A stretch of 64,000 bases of DNA from Darksidea phi. Its lineage: Eukaryota; Ascomycota; Dothideomycetes; Pleosporales; Lentitheciaceae. Shown here one piece after another: positions 52,387-63,578 of this stretch; position 1 is the stretch's first letter, and each line of letters begins with the position of its first letter. The stretch covers positions 62,001 to 126,000 of the forward strand of contig JASJFT010000118.1 in NCBI GenBank assembly GCA_030770425.1, in the 5' to 3' direction. The position numbers and the translations under genes were made by a program. The notes beneath the pieces are model-generated. The model ran no database searches. It saw only the letters and a program-made list of their open reading frames with translations, and had not been told where the DNA came from.

Positions 52387-55300
52387 TATTAACTATTCTA
52401 AACTAAGATTATATTAATATAATAACTCTATCTAGCTTATATAATACCTTAGAAGGGAGTATAACTAGTAATCCGATATTAAACCTAGTAGCTCTTATCT
52501 AGTAATAAATAGCTTAAATAGTTAAGTTATAGTAGACTATAGTATTATTATAAAGATTACTATAATAGATATAAATAGAACTTAGGACGAAGTTAAAGAT
52601 TCCGATACTAGAGAAATATAATAATAAGAAAGAAGACTTAAGACTATTTCTTATATAATTAGACCTATACTACTAGTTTAACTCTACTATATTTATTAAT
52701 AACTAGAATAAGATTCTTACTATAGGTATATATATAATAGATAAGACTACTATATAAATATAGCCTCTAATCGATAACTATATAGCTAATAAAGATTCCT
52801 TATTAAAGTAATATAATAAAACGAAAGTAGTATTTAAAGATTAAAATTTATTTAAGGAGTAGATATACTTAGTCTTTAAAAATATTAATAAGGTCTAATA
52901 GACTAAATATTAGATCTAAAGACTAAGATAAACTAAGTTAGTAAGTATATATACTACTAAATTTAAATAGCTATAGTATAAAATTAATTAGAATAATATA
53001 CCTTTTATAGTTATATACTATAATAGACTTAAGAAGCTAATTAAGAATAAGTTAATCTATTTTAAAAAGTTAGACGATCTAGTAAAACTAATTAAGATAG
53101 TAATCTATATTAATAATTAACTATATAAATAAGTACTTAAGAAGTAAGATACTATAGAATTAGTAAGAGTTTATAAAAAAGAATAGATAGCTTAAAAATA
53201 TAGATTTTATAAGGGCTATAATAAAATAGATATTAGTATAGTCTAAAAAAAGAAATATCTAAAGAATAAGAAATATAAATAAGATAAGAAGCTATAAAAA
53301 GTTCTAATAAATAAAATAAGATAATATCGAGATAAAAAAGTATATCTATACTATAGTATATAGAAATACTTTACTAAGAAATATAATAAGAAAAAGAAAA
53401 ATATAAAAAGTTATAATAGTACTAGATATATAAATATAATTAGGTATAGTAAAAAAAGAAGAACTAAGTTTAACTTAATACCTAAGATATAGTACGACGC
53501 TAGTAGGTAGAATAAGATCGAAGAAGTTTCTTAATAAAAAGAAGACCTAGAGCTTAAAATAGAAAAATTAATACTCTTAGAGCTAAAAGAAGTAGCTATA
53601 GAAGACGTTTTCTAATAACTAGTATATAATAAGTACTAGATATATAGAACTAGTTAATATATTATAAAATATTATATTAGAGAAGTAGAGCTAGTATACG
53701 TTATCGAAGATTAAGACTAATAGATAATAGACTAAATCTTAAAGCTCTAAGGACTAGAAGACTATAGGATAATATAGGATTAAAATAGTTTAGATTATAA
53801 GAATCTACTATTTATATAGTATATAAGAGACTATAAATATTATATATAATAAAAGAAAGAAGTTATAATACTTTTTAAAGACTATCTATATATATACCTT
53901 TAGAATAAGAAATATCTAATAGTAGAATACTATTTCTACTATTATAATAATTAGACTAAAGAATATAAGAACTAAGAATAACTAGAATAAAATAGCTACT
54001 ATAATAATAAATATAAAAAGTACTTTCTAATAAAATATACTATAGGGTAATAGCTATATAGACTAACTAAAGTAGATACTAAGGACTATAAATAGAATAT
54101 TAACTATAAAATTATATATAAAGAATCTAGCTATAAAGTCTTATATTAGATATACTATAAAAGGATATATATCTTATACCTAATATAAAGAAAACTTATA
54201 GCTAGAAGAAAAGAAAATATCTTCTATTAAAATCTTAAAAGAAGGGAATATCTTATAGAATAGTATAAGTAATATAGTTATCTAATATAGAATAGAAATA
54301 GTTTTAAGAATCTAAAGATTAGTAAATAGCTAAGAACTCTAAATATATAGTAGGGATACTATAATATCTAAAATAATAAGATAAACGCGGAGTCTATTAA
54401 TTAGAATATACTATTATTAGATAAAGATTTAGAAATAGAACTATAATAGATACTAAACTAGAAAATACCTCGTAGAATTAGAAAGAAAGAAAGTTTAAAG
54501 TTAGAATAATTAGGCGAGTTACCTCTTTAATAAAATACTTAGAAGTTAGAGGATACCCCTAATAAATAGAACCTCTATAATAATAAATTAAAAAACTAAG
54601 TTATTATTAGCTATCTTAGAGTTATATTAATAAAAGTATTTAAAAGATAACTCTATAAATTATATAAGAGGGTATCTAATAACTAGCTAGATTAAAGATA
54701 GATATATAGATTTATAAATAAAAAGTCTAAGTTATTATAAATAATAAAGTAGAATTTATACTCCTATTATTAAAACTAGTAGAGAAATATAAGATTTCTT
54801 ATTAAGTTAAAGAAAAATCTATATAAGTAGATCTTAGAGATAGATTATCTATAAAATATAGAAAAGATATAATTTATCTTAAAATATAAAAAGTAATCTT
54901 AAAGATAGAAAATATTAGAGACTATTATAAATTTAATATTATAGAAATTAAAGATACTAATATAATTATTAATTATAACTAGTTAATAATATATAATTTA
55001 TAAATAGATTAGAAGCTACGTAAAGTACTAGACTATAAGTAGATAGCTTAAGTTATAAAAATTAGAAGACTAGATAAGTCTAGCTATAAGATCTAGTATA
55101 TACTCTAGAAAGAGAGAATAGATTTAATTTTATTTTATAAGATTACGAGAATCTATAAAAAGAATTTATAGAAAGTTAATATTATTATAGTATAGAGAGT
55201 CGTAACTATATAGAAAGAACTATAACTAATAATACCTTAAGATTATAAGAAGTTCTAAGAGCTATTTAAGAAATATCTAGAAATCGATTTACTAAAGTAT

Positions 55301-58300
55301 TAAGAATAGAATTATAAGATATATCTAGAATAGGATATAAAGCTTAAACCTAGACCTATATACTTATTAATAGTAGATTAATAAAAAGAGTTAAAAGAGT
55401 ACTTAGTAAAGAACTTAAAAAGAGAATATATTAGAGAAAGTTAGAACTCTATAATATTACTAGTTCTATTTATTTTAAAAAAGAATAAAAAGTTATAACT
55501 TTATATAGACTATAGATATTTAAATAATATTATAAAGAAAAATAGATATCTACTACTATTAATTAAAGAACTTATAAATTAACTCTAAGAAGTTAAATAA
55601 ATTATAAAATTTAATATTTAAGAGAAATTCTACTAAATTCGAATAGTAAAAGAATATAAGAAGTATATAATATTTAAGACCTAATATAGACTTTATAAAT
55701 ATAGAATTATACTATTTAGTCTAATAAATATACTAGTAATATTTTAATTAATTATTAATAAAATATTAAATAAATACTTAGACGTATTCTATATAGTATA
55801 TTTAAATAATATTCTTATATATAGTAAAGAGATATTAGAAGAATATAAGAAATATATAAAGAAAGTACTATAAAAGCTATAGTAAAATAGATTACTACTT
55901 TATTTAGATAAATATAAATTCTATAAAATAAAAATTAAATATTTAGATTTTATTATTTCGTAAGAAGGAGTATTTATAGATCCTAAGAAAGTATAAACTA
56001 TAAGAAAATAGTTAATCTTAATATTAGTTAAGAATATATAATTCTTTCTAGAATTTACTAACTTCTACTAGAAGTTTATTAGAAATTACTTAAAGACTAT
56101 ATCTCTATTTATAGAGATAACTAAAAAAGAAAAAGAATTTTAATAGAACTAGAAATAATAAAAAGCTTTTAATAAGCTTAAAAGTCTATTTATATTAATA
56201 TTTATACTATAGATATATAATCTAATAAGATCTCTTAGAGTAGAAATAGACGTATTAGATTATATACTAAAGATAATACTTACTTAATAAGGGGAGAATA
56301 GAAAATAAAGACTAATATTCTACTATTTATATAAGTTTAGTAAGAAAGAGATAAATTATAATATTTATAATAAGAAACTTAGTACTATTATATTAATATT
56401 TAAATAATAAAGACTATAACTTATAGAAGCTAAGTATAGAATTAAGATTATTATAGACTATTAAAATCTTATAAGTTTTATAACTATAAAGAAACTTAAT
56501 CGATAATAATTCTAATAGTCGAAATTATTAGTAGATTATAACTTTAAGATAAGTTACCGACTAGAAATACTAAATAGAGTAGTAGATACTCTTAATAGAA
56601 GATCGGACCTTTAAGATACTAATAAACCTATTATATATAAACTAGTTTTATAAAAGAAATTAAATAAAACTCTTATATATAACTATATAAGACTAGCTAA
56701 GATTATAGTAATAGTAGATATTAAGAAAAAATAGAGAAATAAGACTCGAGAAGTTATTAAAAATATCGATAGAATACTAAAAAGAGATAAAATATACTTT
56801 AGTAAGAAAGAATACTTTATTCTAATAAATAATTTAAAGATAAGATCTTATATATTACTAAGTCTTAGAAAAGACTTAATATAGAAAATTTATAAGAGTA
56901 AGATACTAAAATATCTAAAAATTAATAAAATAGTTAAATATATAGATAGAGAATACCTACTTACTAATATAGAAAAGAAAATTTAGAAAGTAATAGACGA
57001 CTATTTAGAATATTCTAAAAATAAATCTAAAAGATATAAGTCTTATAGATTACTTTAATTATTAGTACTATCTATACGACTATAGACTTATATTATAATA
57101 GACTTTATAATAAAACTACTACTATTATTAGAATTAGAATTAAAAAGATTATATAATATAATTATAATAATTATAAATTAATTAACTAAGACGGTATACT
57201 TTATCCTAATAAACGAAGTAATTATAATAGAAAATATAGCTTATAAGGTTAAGAGAATACTTATTACTAATTATAGATTACTAGAATAGATTCTTATAAA
57301 TAGGAATAAACTATTTACTTTAAAGTTTTAAAGTATACTACTTATAAAATTAGAAATTAAAAGAAAGTTATTAACTAGCTTTTATTTATAGATAGATAGT
57401 TAGATAGAATAAATAAACTAGACTCTAAAGAAGTATCTAAGATTCTATATTAATAAGTTATAGAATAATTAGATTAAATTACTATTAATAGTATAATTAA
57501 TATATAATAGTAAGAAGTTTATAATAATTAAATACTTACTATATTATATAAACTATAGATATAAGCTAATAACTCGTAGAGATCTAAAGGATATTAAGAG
57601 TATATCTACTAGGGTAGAAGAGAAGGTCTATTTAATATAAGAACTATATAAAGAATTTAGTATATAGATAGTATATAGGAATCTTATAATAGCTAAAATA
57701 GTAAATAAAAGAAGATTCGAGGGACTAATCCTTAAGAGAAAGGATAAAGTTTTTCTTTTATAATAAAATTTAAAAACTAAATAATTATATAATAAACTAG
57801 ATAATTTATAAATCGGACTATTTAAAATTAAAGAAAAGATAGAACTAGTTAACTATAGGCTAAAGCTAATTAAAGATATAAGAATATACTTAGTATTCTA
57901 TATATTACTACTAGAACTAGTATTAGAAGATACTAAAGTAGCTACTAATATTAAACTCGAAGATAAGAAGTACGAGATTAAGAAAATCTAAGAACTATAA
58001 AGGTTTAATTATTAGTAAAAATATTTAGTTAAGTAGATAGAATAGTCTACTAGCTAGAATACTTAGAAATTAATTAAGAATCTATAAGATTACTAGAGGC
58101 TAGTTAAATAGTATTACTAAAGATATCTAGAGATAGAGACTCCTAACTATATAGAAAGAAGAAATTAGTAGACTTATATAATAAGGGTTACTATAGTAAT
58201 ATAGATAGATTAAAAGAAGTAAATTAAGTAATCTTTATCTATTCTAACTTTTCTAACTTAGAGATTAAAGCTAGCTCTTAATTAAGAAGCTTATATTAAT

Positions 58301-58878
58301 AAGTATTATATTAAGTTAATTATATATAGATATATTATTTATAAGCTTAAATAACTAACTTTTTATCTTTAGTAGACTCTAACTTAGATAGAAGTTAAGA
58401 ATACTCTATCTTAGCGCGAGTAAAAGACTTATTAGTTATTACTAGACTATAAGAAATATTCTAAAAGAAATATTTACTATAATAAATAAAAAATAGTAGT
58501 ATCTTATATTTATAGCTAGCGAATTAATAGTTTAAATATAAACGAGCTAATAGTATTATATAACTAGAATAAAGGATATAATAAGTAAAATAAAGATAGC
58601 GAGCTATAGAAGTCTTAAAACCTTTAGATATTATTAAAATTTAAAAGAAAAATAAAGAATAGAACTTAAATACCTATAGAATAGAATATTATCTACTCTT
58701 ATATCTAGGTAAGGGACGAGATAACTAGAGTACTAGACTAAGAAAAGAATTACTAGTATATATACGCGAGCTATAGTATAGTATAGAAGAAATTACTAGA
58801 ATAGCTAGATTACTACTAAATAGGGTTATAAGAGAAGGAACGCGACTTTAAAAATAAAGCTTTAAAGAAAAGAATAGG
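52387..58878 (+). pseudogene. Element E gag-pol remnant with chromodomain and 3' extension
   Basis: The gag zinc knuckle is at about 53338-53395 (YLYYSI.KYFTKKYNKKK with cysteines mutated to tyrosine). The reverse transcriptase box reads VYLNNILIYSK from 55796. RNase H lies around 56230-56560. Integrase is very clear: IDFIIKLLL near 57096, INQLTKTVYFIL near 57177, and the later D-R-D...F block with S-F-H-P-Q-T-D-G-Q-T-E codons near 57300-57420. The chromodomain follows at about 57960-58090 (KYLVKW then NT.K). The remaining 780 bp hold a frame with only TAA/TAG stops that matches element A and runs into the LTR. Translational inactivation is due to RIP transitions, not frameshifts. Confidence 0.9.
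58200..58878 (+). pseudogene. Conserved region beyond the chromodomain of element E (possible env-position ORF)
   Basis: Read in the frame starting near 58420, all stops are TAA or TAG, consistent with CAA, CAG or TGG before RIP. The deduced sequence is helical and charged (for example RKELLVYIREL and FKEKNRYYN at the end). Element A carries a related but diverged stretch at the same position (about 1113-1800 minus), sharing the EVL...DIIKI-like block and the final KE..YYN that abuts the LTR. The function is unknown. It could be a long pol C-terminal tail or a separate 3' ORF. Confidence 0.45.
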
Positions 58879-59313
58879 TATTATAACCCTATATAAACTA
58901 TAGAATATAAGATATTTCTAAAAGATTAAAAGCTAAGGTAGAGGCTTAGTTAGTAATCTAATATTATATAATAATAATCTATTTAATTTATATCTTAGTA
59001 GATAGAGTAAATAGAGTATAACTAATAATAATCTATTTAATCTATATCTTAGTAAATAGAGTAAGTAGAGTAAGATAAGAAAGGATAGGTATAAAAGAGT
59101 AGAGAATTTCTTAGATTTTCTATTTTAATTCTTTATAGTTAATCTTTAGTTCTTTATCTAATATTTACGAATAAGATTAAATCTTTTCCTAAGTAGTTAT
59201 TCTAGTAATAGAATTTATTAACTTAATCTTAATCTATTAGAAATTAACGGTATAATAAATATTCTATTAGTTCTAATCTAGATCCTATATAAAGCTATAT
59301 ATAATATATAATA
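58879..59313 (+). repeat. 3' LTR of element E
   Basis: This 435-bp LTR is the same length as 51952-52386, with mainly transition differences. It is followed by the target duplication tacta. Confidence 0.93.
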
Positions 59314-59318
59314 TACTA

Positions 59319-61238
59319 GTAGAATATCTAGTTAGTTATAATTTATTAAATATTAATAAAATCTAGATATTAAAGATAAGAAGTAAAGCTTATAGTAGTA
59401 AGATAATTTATATAAAAGGTATTATATTCTAAAAGAATCTATTCTATTATTCTTAAGATAATTTAGATTTTCTTCTTTAAAATTTTAAGTTAAAGTAATT
59501 CGTTTATAAATACTACTTATTTATATTAAATAATAAAGATACTTTCTTAAAAGTCTTTTTAAAAGATAAGTATATAACTTCTATAGAAACTATAGAATCT
59601 ATTACTTAGACTATTACTTAGATTATTATTTAAGCTACTACTTAGAAACTTATAGTAAATTAGCTCTCTATATTAAATTTATTAATCTTAGAAATAATTT
59701 TATCTAAGCTATTATTATAGCTATTAAATTAACTATTAAAGTATAAGTATAAAACTAAACTTAATTTAAATTATATAAAGTATTAAGAACTAATAGATAC
59801 TAATCTTTATTAATATTATATTCTATTTAAAGAATTAACTAGAGTAATAAAGAAGAAGTTTATATAGAAGAACTTTAGCTTCTTTATTAATACTTACTAG
59901 CTAGTTTATATAGCTATCTTAGTAATAGTACTAAAAATATAATTTAAATATATAAAGCTACTAGTAGAACTAAAATACTATAAGAATATAATAAAATTAC
60001 TATTTCTTTATTAGAAAGACTTCTTATAAATTATATAATAAGAACTAGTAATAATTAAATATAAAGAAATCTATAAGTAGATAACTTAGAACTAATATAA
60101 TACTTAGTATACTTAAGAAACTAATATTCTTAAAGAATAAAATAATAGATTTAGTTAAGTAATAATATATATAACTAGTTAGATCTATTAACTATATAAT
60201 AAAAGCTATCTATTTAAATATCTTAAAAGCTTAATTAAAGCTAGCTAAGTTTCTTATAAATCCTTTATAATAGTATCTAGATACTATTTATTAAACGATT
60301 ACCTATTTACTAGATATAAAGAATCGAGTAATATACTATAATATATTAATATCTACTAATAAATTAATATTTAAACCTATATCTAATTTTTATAAAGTAA
60401 TAGATATCTTCTTTATTAATTATAAGACTATATAGAAGAGCTTATAAGACTATATATTCTTTCTATTTAATAGACCTATTAATTTAAAGGTTATACTATA
60501 GTAATATATTATAAAATTAATAACTAAAGTAGAACTAATAGATATCTTATTAGCTAATACTAAGCTAATTTAGTAGTAGAGAGTATTTAAATATATTAGA
60601 TTCGATCTAAATTATAAATAATTAATATACTATAATAATTAGTAAATAATTTAGCTATTTATCTTCTTTACTTAAAAGCTTAAGACTATAGTATAATATA
60701 TTAATATCTATTACTACTAGCTTTATTAAAAGATATTATTAGATAATATTAATATCTTATATATATTATTAAATAGCTAGCTAATTAATAGTCTTATAAA
60801 ATTACTATTTAAATAAAAATATAAGAATTAAATATTACTTCTAAACTTTAAGAATTTTTCTATTAAATAGACTACTTAGCTAATTAAATAGATTATTTAA
60901 CTAACTATATAGACTACTTAACTAATTATATAGACTATTTAGCTAATAGACTAGTATATTAATACTATATTAGTATACTTTATAAAGTAAATTAAGGGTT
61001 TTATATCTCTAAAGATATTTAATTATATAAGAAATATATTTATACTATAATAATAAAGATTATCTATCTAGTACTATACTAATATAAAGACTAGCTCTTA
61101 ATATATAATATAGCTTCTTATATTTATAAGAAGAAAGAGATCTATTAATTAATAATAAGCTTTAAAAATTAATCTTTAAAACTAATAAAATAAACCTTAG
61201 CTTCGAATCTATATTTAAACCTAAGAAGGGTATATAAG
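59319..61238 (+). pseudogene. Element F pol, 3' part (RT, RNase H, heptad-repeat tail)
   Basis: This continues Copia F after element E. RNase H is well supported: DYIFFLFNRPINLKVIL at about 60447-60500 corresponds to the G-Y-x-F-x-x-x-G-P-I-x-W-x-S block. The later INI..H.L.QK.LL block near 60690-60730 fits the H-I-x-x-x-x-H-W/x-L-R motif. The RT must lie upstream (59400-60250), but its Y-V-D-D box could not be pinned down by eye. Downstream of RNase H the frame enters a four-copy 21-bp repeat (60867-60950) encoding IDYL-type heptads, then non-coding DNA to a short purine tract (aagaaggg) before the LTR. Confidence 0.8.
60867..60950 (+). repeat. Four-copy 21-bp tandem repeat encoding a heptad tail
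   Basis: The unit atagactacttaactaatta occurs four times with transitions. In the pol frame it reads IDYLA/TN plus one residue, a seven-residue repeat. Confidence 0.8.
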
Positions 61239-61483
61239 TAATTAAGTATTATATACTATATAACTATTCTATTTATATAATAATTTATATTAATTTACTA
61301 TAACTATATATTAAACTTATAGTAACTATATAATAGTAATCTATAATAACTATATTATAACTTATAATAAGATTATATTAGTTATCTAATCTAGTATAAC
61401 TAGTATATAAGGCCCTCTACTTATACTCTAACTAAATAGTTAGATAATTTAATATATTTATTCTATACCCTTATCTACTTATA
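61239..61483 (+). repeat. 3' LTR of element F
   Basis: About 245 bp, pairing with 49278-49514. It retains a less mutated patch (aaggccctctacttatactc) not visible in the 5' copy. Confidence 0.8.
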
Positions 61484-61863
61484 TAAGAATCTTAATCTTA
61501 AAAGAAAAGTAGACTATAATATAAATATATAAATAGATTATATAATAGATTTATATCTTAATAAATATAGATCTAAAGATTATATAATAGAATTATAGAT
61601 TTATAAGTATAGATTTATAAAACTAAAAGTTATAAAATTTATAAAATAAATTTAATAGATTTAAAAAAACTAAATTAATATATAATAATTATAAATCTTC
61701 TAAATAGTTATTTCTTCTTATAGTTAATTTAAATCTAGATTAATTCTAGTATATTAATATAATTAAACTATTACTCTTTATTTTAAAAACTTTTTCGCTT
61801 TTATCTTAAGTATAAATTCTAAATAAGTCTAATTAACCTATTAGATTTAAATTCTATTTAATA
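61484..61863 (+). repeat. Decayed LTR fragment of family 2 (B/C type)
   Basis: The segment aaaactaaattaatatataataattataaatc and the end tctatttaata align with B's LTR (11700-11903). Upstream, gattatataatagatttatat...aaatatagatctaaagattatataatag aligns with 4560-4640. The first about 90 bp of the LTR are missing, and no matching internal region follows, so this is a truncated solo LTR. It is more AT-saturated than the B and C copies, suggesting an older insertion. Confidence 0.75.
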
Positions 61864-62505
61864 TTTATAATTTTTTTTATTAAGTATAATCTTTTATATC
61901 TTATATAATTATCGTATATCTTTAATTATTAGGATATTATATTTATATAAATCGTTATAATAAAAAACTTCTATATCTTTTATCTAATACTATATTATAA
62001 TAATATAAAAACTAGTATATAATTCTTTATTTCTAGAGTACTTAATATATCTAAAAATAGTAGTATATTATAAAAAATATCTAAGATTATATTTATCTAA
62101 AAGAGACTTAAGAATAGATTTAATATATTAATAATTATTAATTATAAATTAATTATAAGAATTTTAATAAAACTTTATTATATTACTAAGAATACTATTT
62201 TTATAATAGTTAAGTATTAATAAGAAGTTAATATCTTACTACTTTATCTTTAAGACTAGTTTATTTACTAGTATATCTTCTAAAAGTATAAATCTATCTT
62301 CTTTAATAGACTTTATAGTCGTATCTAGTAAAAACGTCGTTAATATTATAAATAAGACTATATTATAGCTAGACTATACGTTAGACTAGTTATATATAGC
62401 GTAACGTACGTTTTAAAATTTTCGGAAAGTAATAAACTATAAGTAGGATAGGTAATTAACTATACTATATATCGATAACGCTATAATAGTACGTAACTAC
62501 TACAA
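61864..62505. other. Last RIP-mutated segment before the composition boundary
   Basis: AT-rich, almost without CpA/TpG, with no recognised motif. GC content and CpG rise toward the end (62300-62500), with runs such as cgtaacgtacg, as in a RIP gradient. The minus strand has a TGA-free frame around 62240-62450, but no product can be named. Confidence 0.5.
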
Positions 62506-62510
62506 ACGTA

Positions 62511-62630
62511 GCTTGGATTTAGCCTGTAGTGACTACTACTTTGTAATTTCATGCCAAGCTAACTACAACTTGGTGGTGTCATGCTGAATCTACCATAGCT
62601 ATGTAATTTCATGCCAAACTAACCTCAGCT
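62511..62630. repeat. 30-bp minisatellite at the RIP boundary
   Basis: The unit tgtaatttcatgccaa followed by gctaactacaactt begins at 62541 and recurs at 62601 with a few changes. The 30 bp between them (ggtggtgtcatgctgaatct...) is a diverged copy, and a further weak copy may precede at 62511. This is the first sequence in the window with normal CpA/TpG content. Confidence 0.65.
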
Positions 62631-62928
62631 TCGTACTCCTTCTCCAACACCAGCACAATGGCGAATTCTGGCTGGGCATAGCATGCACTGCACCTCGCCT
62701 CGTCTAGCAGTCGCTAATGCCAACACCTGGGACATCGAAAGTGAAGTGCACGACCTGACTCGAATGAGCTTTGCGCGGCACGGGAACCTAGGGATACATG
62801 GATGCGTAATGCAATACATCGTTGCCCCCACGAACCAGGGAGAGATGGCACGGCGTTAAAGTGGGAGTGCGGCAAACGGTTCTTAATCTTGGCATCTTTA
62901 TTGAATTCATCCTTGCATCTCTCCATAG

Positions 62929-62993
62929 ACCACCTGCGCCCTAGAATTTTTCCATTGGACGCTGGATTACCTAAAATTCTTGCGAGCACTTGC
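62929..62993. repeat. Direct repeat copy 1 (about 65 bp)
   Basis: accacctgcgccctag ... attggacgctggattacct ... gagcacttgc. It recurs at 63028-63095 with a 3-bp length difference and scattered substitutions that are not restricted to C/T, so this is ordinary divergence rather than RIP. Confidence 0.85.
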
Positions 62994-63027
62994 TTCCCTC
63001 CGGAGAGCATTAAGACTTACCATGTAT

Positions 63028-63095
63028 ACCACCTGCGCCCTAGGAATGGTTCTATTGGACGCTGGATTACCTATCTAGGTCTTGCCAGCACTTGC
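63028..63095. repeat. Direct repeat copy 2 (about 68 bp)
   Basis: Partner of 62929-62993, offset 99 bp. Same strand. Confidence 0.85.
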
Positions 63096-63226
63096 ACTCT
63101 GGCCGCATTTTGGTTTAAAAGTAGCTTACAGGAGAAACCATTGCCCAAATACAGGCAGGTACTACAGATACACAATCATGAACTGCATTACGACACGAAG
63201 ATCCTTGGGGAAATCACCGTCTTATC

Positions 63227-63487
63227 CTACCATTCCACTGCCGAGAGAGGGAACGGAGGATCTACTACGGGGTACCGATTGATGTTTTTATGTGCGAGTA
63301 GGTACTGACCATACGTTTCTGCTCCAGGAGGCACATCGCCCGGCCATGCGTTGATGCAATACAAGATCCATTGGACGTCACATCGGTTAGCGCGCATCAC
63401 GCTCCTCGAGACCTTCATCGGCCTGTCTTCGAAGGGTATAAGAACGGCCGTTCTCTCCTCAGGAACGATATCTGTTGGTGTAACAAT
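63227..63487 (-). CDS. Possible downstream exon, unidentified (minus strand)
   Basis: An open frame of 86 codons ends in TAG at 63227-63229 and is open upstream to a TGA at 63488-63490. The product reads naturally (VPEERTAVLIPFEDRP ... ILYCINAWPGDVPPG ... YLLAHKNINRYP) with balanced amino-acid use. An AG at 63472-63473 preceded by a pyrimidine/A-rich tract could be a 3' splice site joining it to the open frame at 63579-63878. No family is recognised. The first ATG in frame is at 63418-63416, internal to the open stretch. It may instead be a chance open frame. Confidence 0.3.
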   Translation of the reverse strand: MVTPTDIVPEERTAVLIPFEDRPMKVSRSVMRANRCDVQWILYCINAWPGDVPPGAETYGQYLLAHKNINRYPVVDPPFPLSAVEW

Positions 63488-63578
63488 TCACTCACACGCC
63501 TTGTCCGTCAATTATCCTTGTACACCATTCTCGACGCGCCCTACCGACCCCGTCACCAGAGCCTGGTAGATATAATCG

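Larger units (their letters stand above)
51952..59313 (+). mobile_element. Element E: complete-length chromodomain Gypsy (family 1), RIP-inactivated
   Basis: The element is 7,362 bp, with two 435-bp LTRs (51952-52386 and 58879-59313) and the target duplication tacta at 51947-51951 and 59314-59318. It is the uninterrupted family member used here as reference for element A. Plus orientation: zinc knuckle, RT, RNase H, integrase, chromodomain and a 3' extension. It was inserted into Copia element F. Confidence 0.96.
49278..61483 (+). mobile_element. Element F: Copia retrotransposon interrupted by element E
   Basis: LTRs at 49278-49514 and 61239-61483 share their start (tagttaagtac / taattaagtat) and blocks such as ctatttatataataattta and agttatctaatct. 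They are flanked by a (a)taag duplication at 49273-49277 and 61483-61487; the exact end is uncertain by one base. After removing E (7,362 bp + 5) the element is about 4.84 kb, normal for Copia. The order protease, integrase, RT, RNase H in plus orientation is consistent. Fully RIP-inactivated. Confidence 0.9.
62631..63226. other. Balanced-composition intergenic DNA with a long direct repeat
   Basis: No protein that can be supported. Open frames on both strands overlap each other and resemble no known family. The segment contains the direct repeat listed separately. Confidence 0.45.

Noticed and set aside
60867..60950. CRISPR-like array
   Set aside because: Contiguous 21-bp units without unique spacers, in a eukaryotic retrotransposon frame; a simple tandem repeat.
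1..62500. Mitochondrial DNA insertion or an AT-rich organism
   Set aside because: AT richness is caused by dinucleotide-specific CpA loss and the content is nuclear LTR retrotransposons. The adjacent 1.5 kb has balanced composition.
62802..63308. 168-codon plus-strand open frame
   Set aside because: It runs through both copies of the 65-68-bp direct repeat, in different frames of the unit, and overlaps open frames on the other strand. Amino-acid use shows no family resemblance. Likely a chance open frame.
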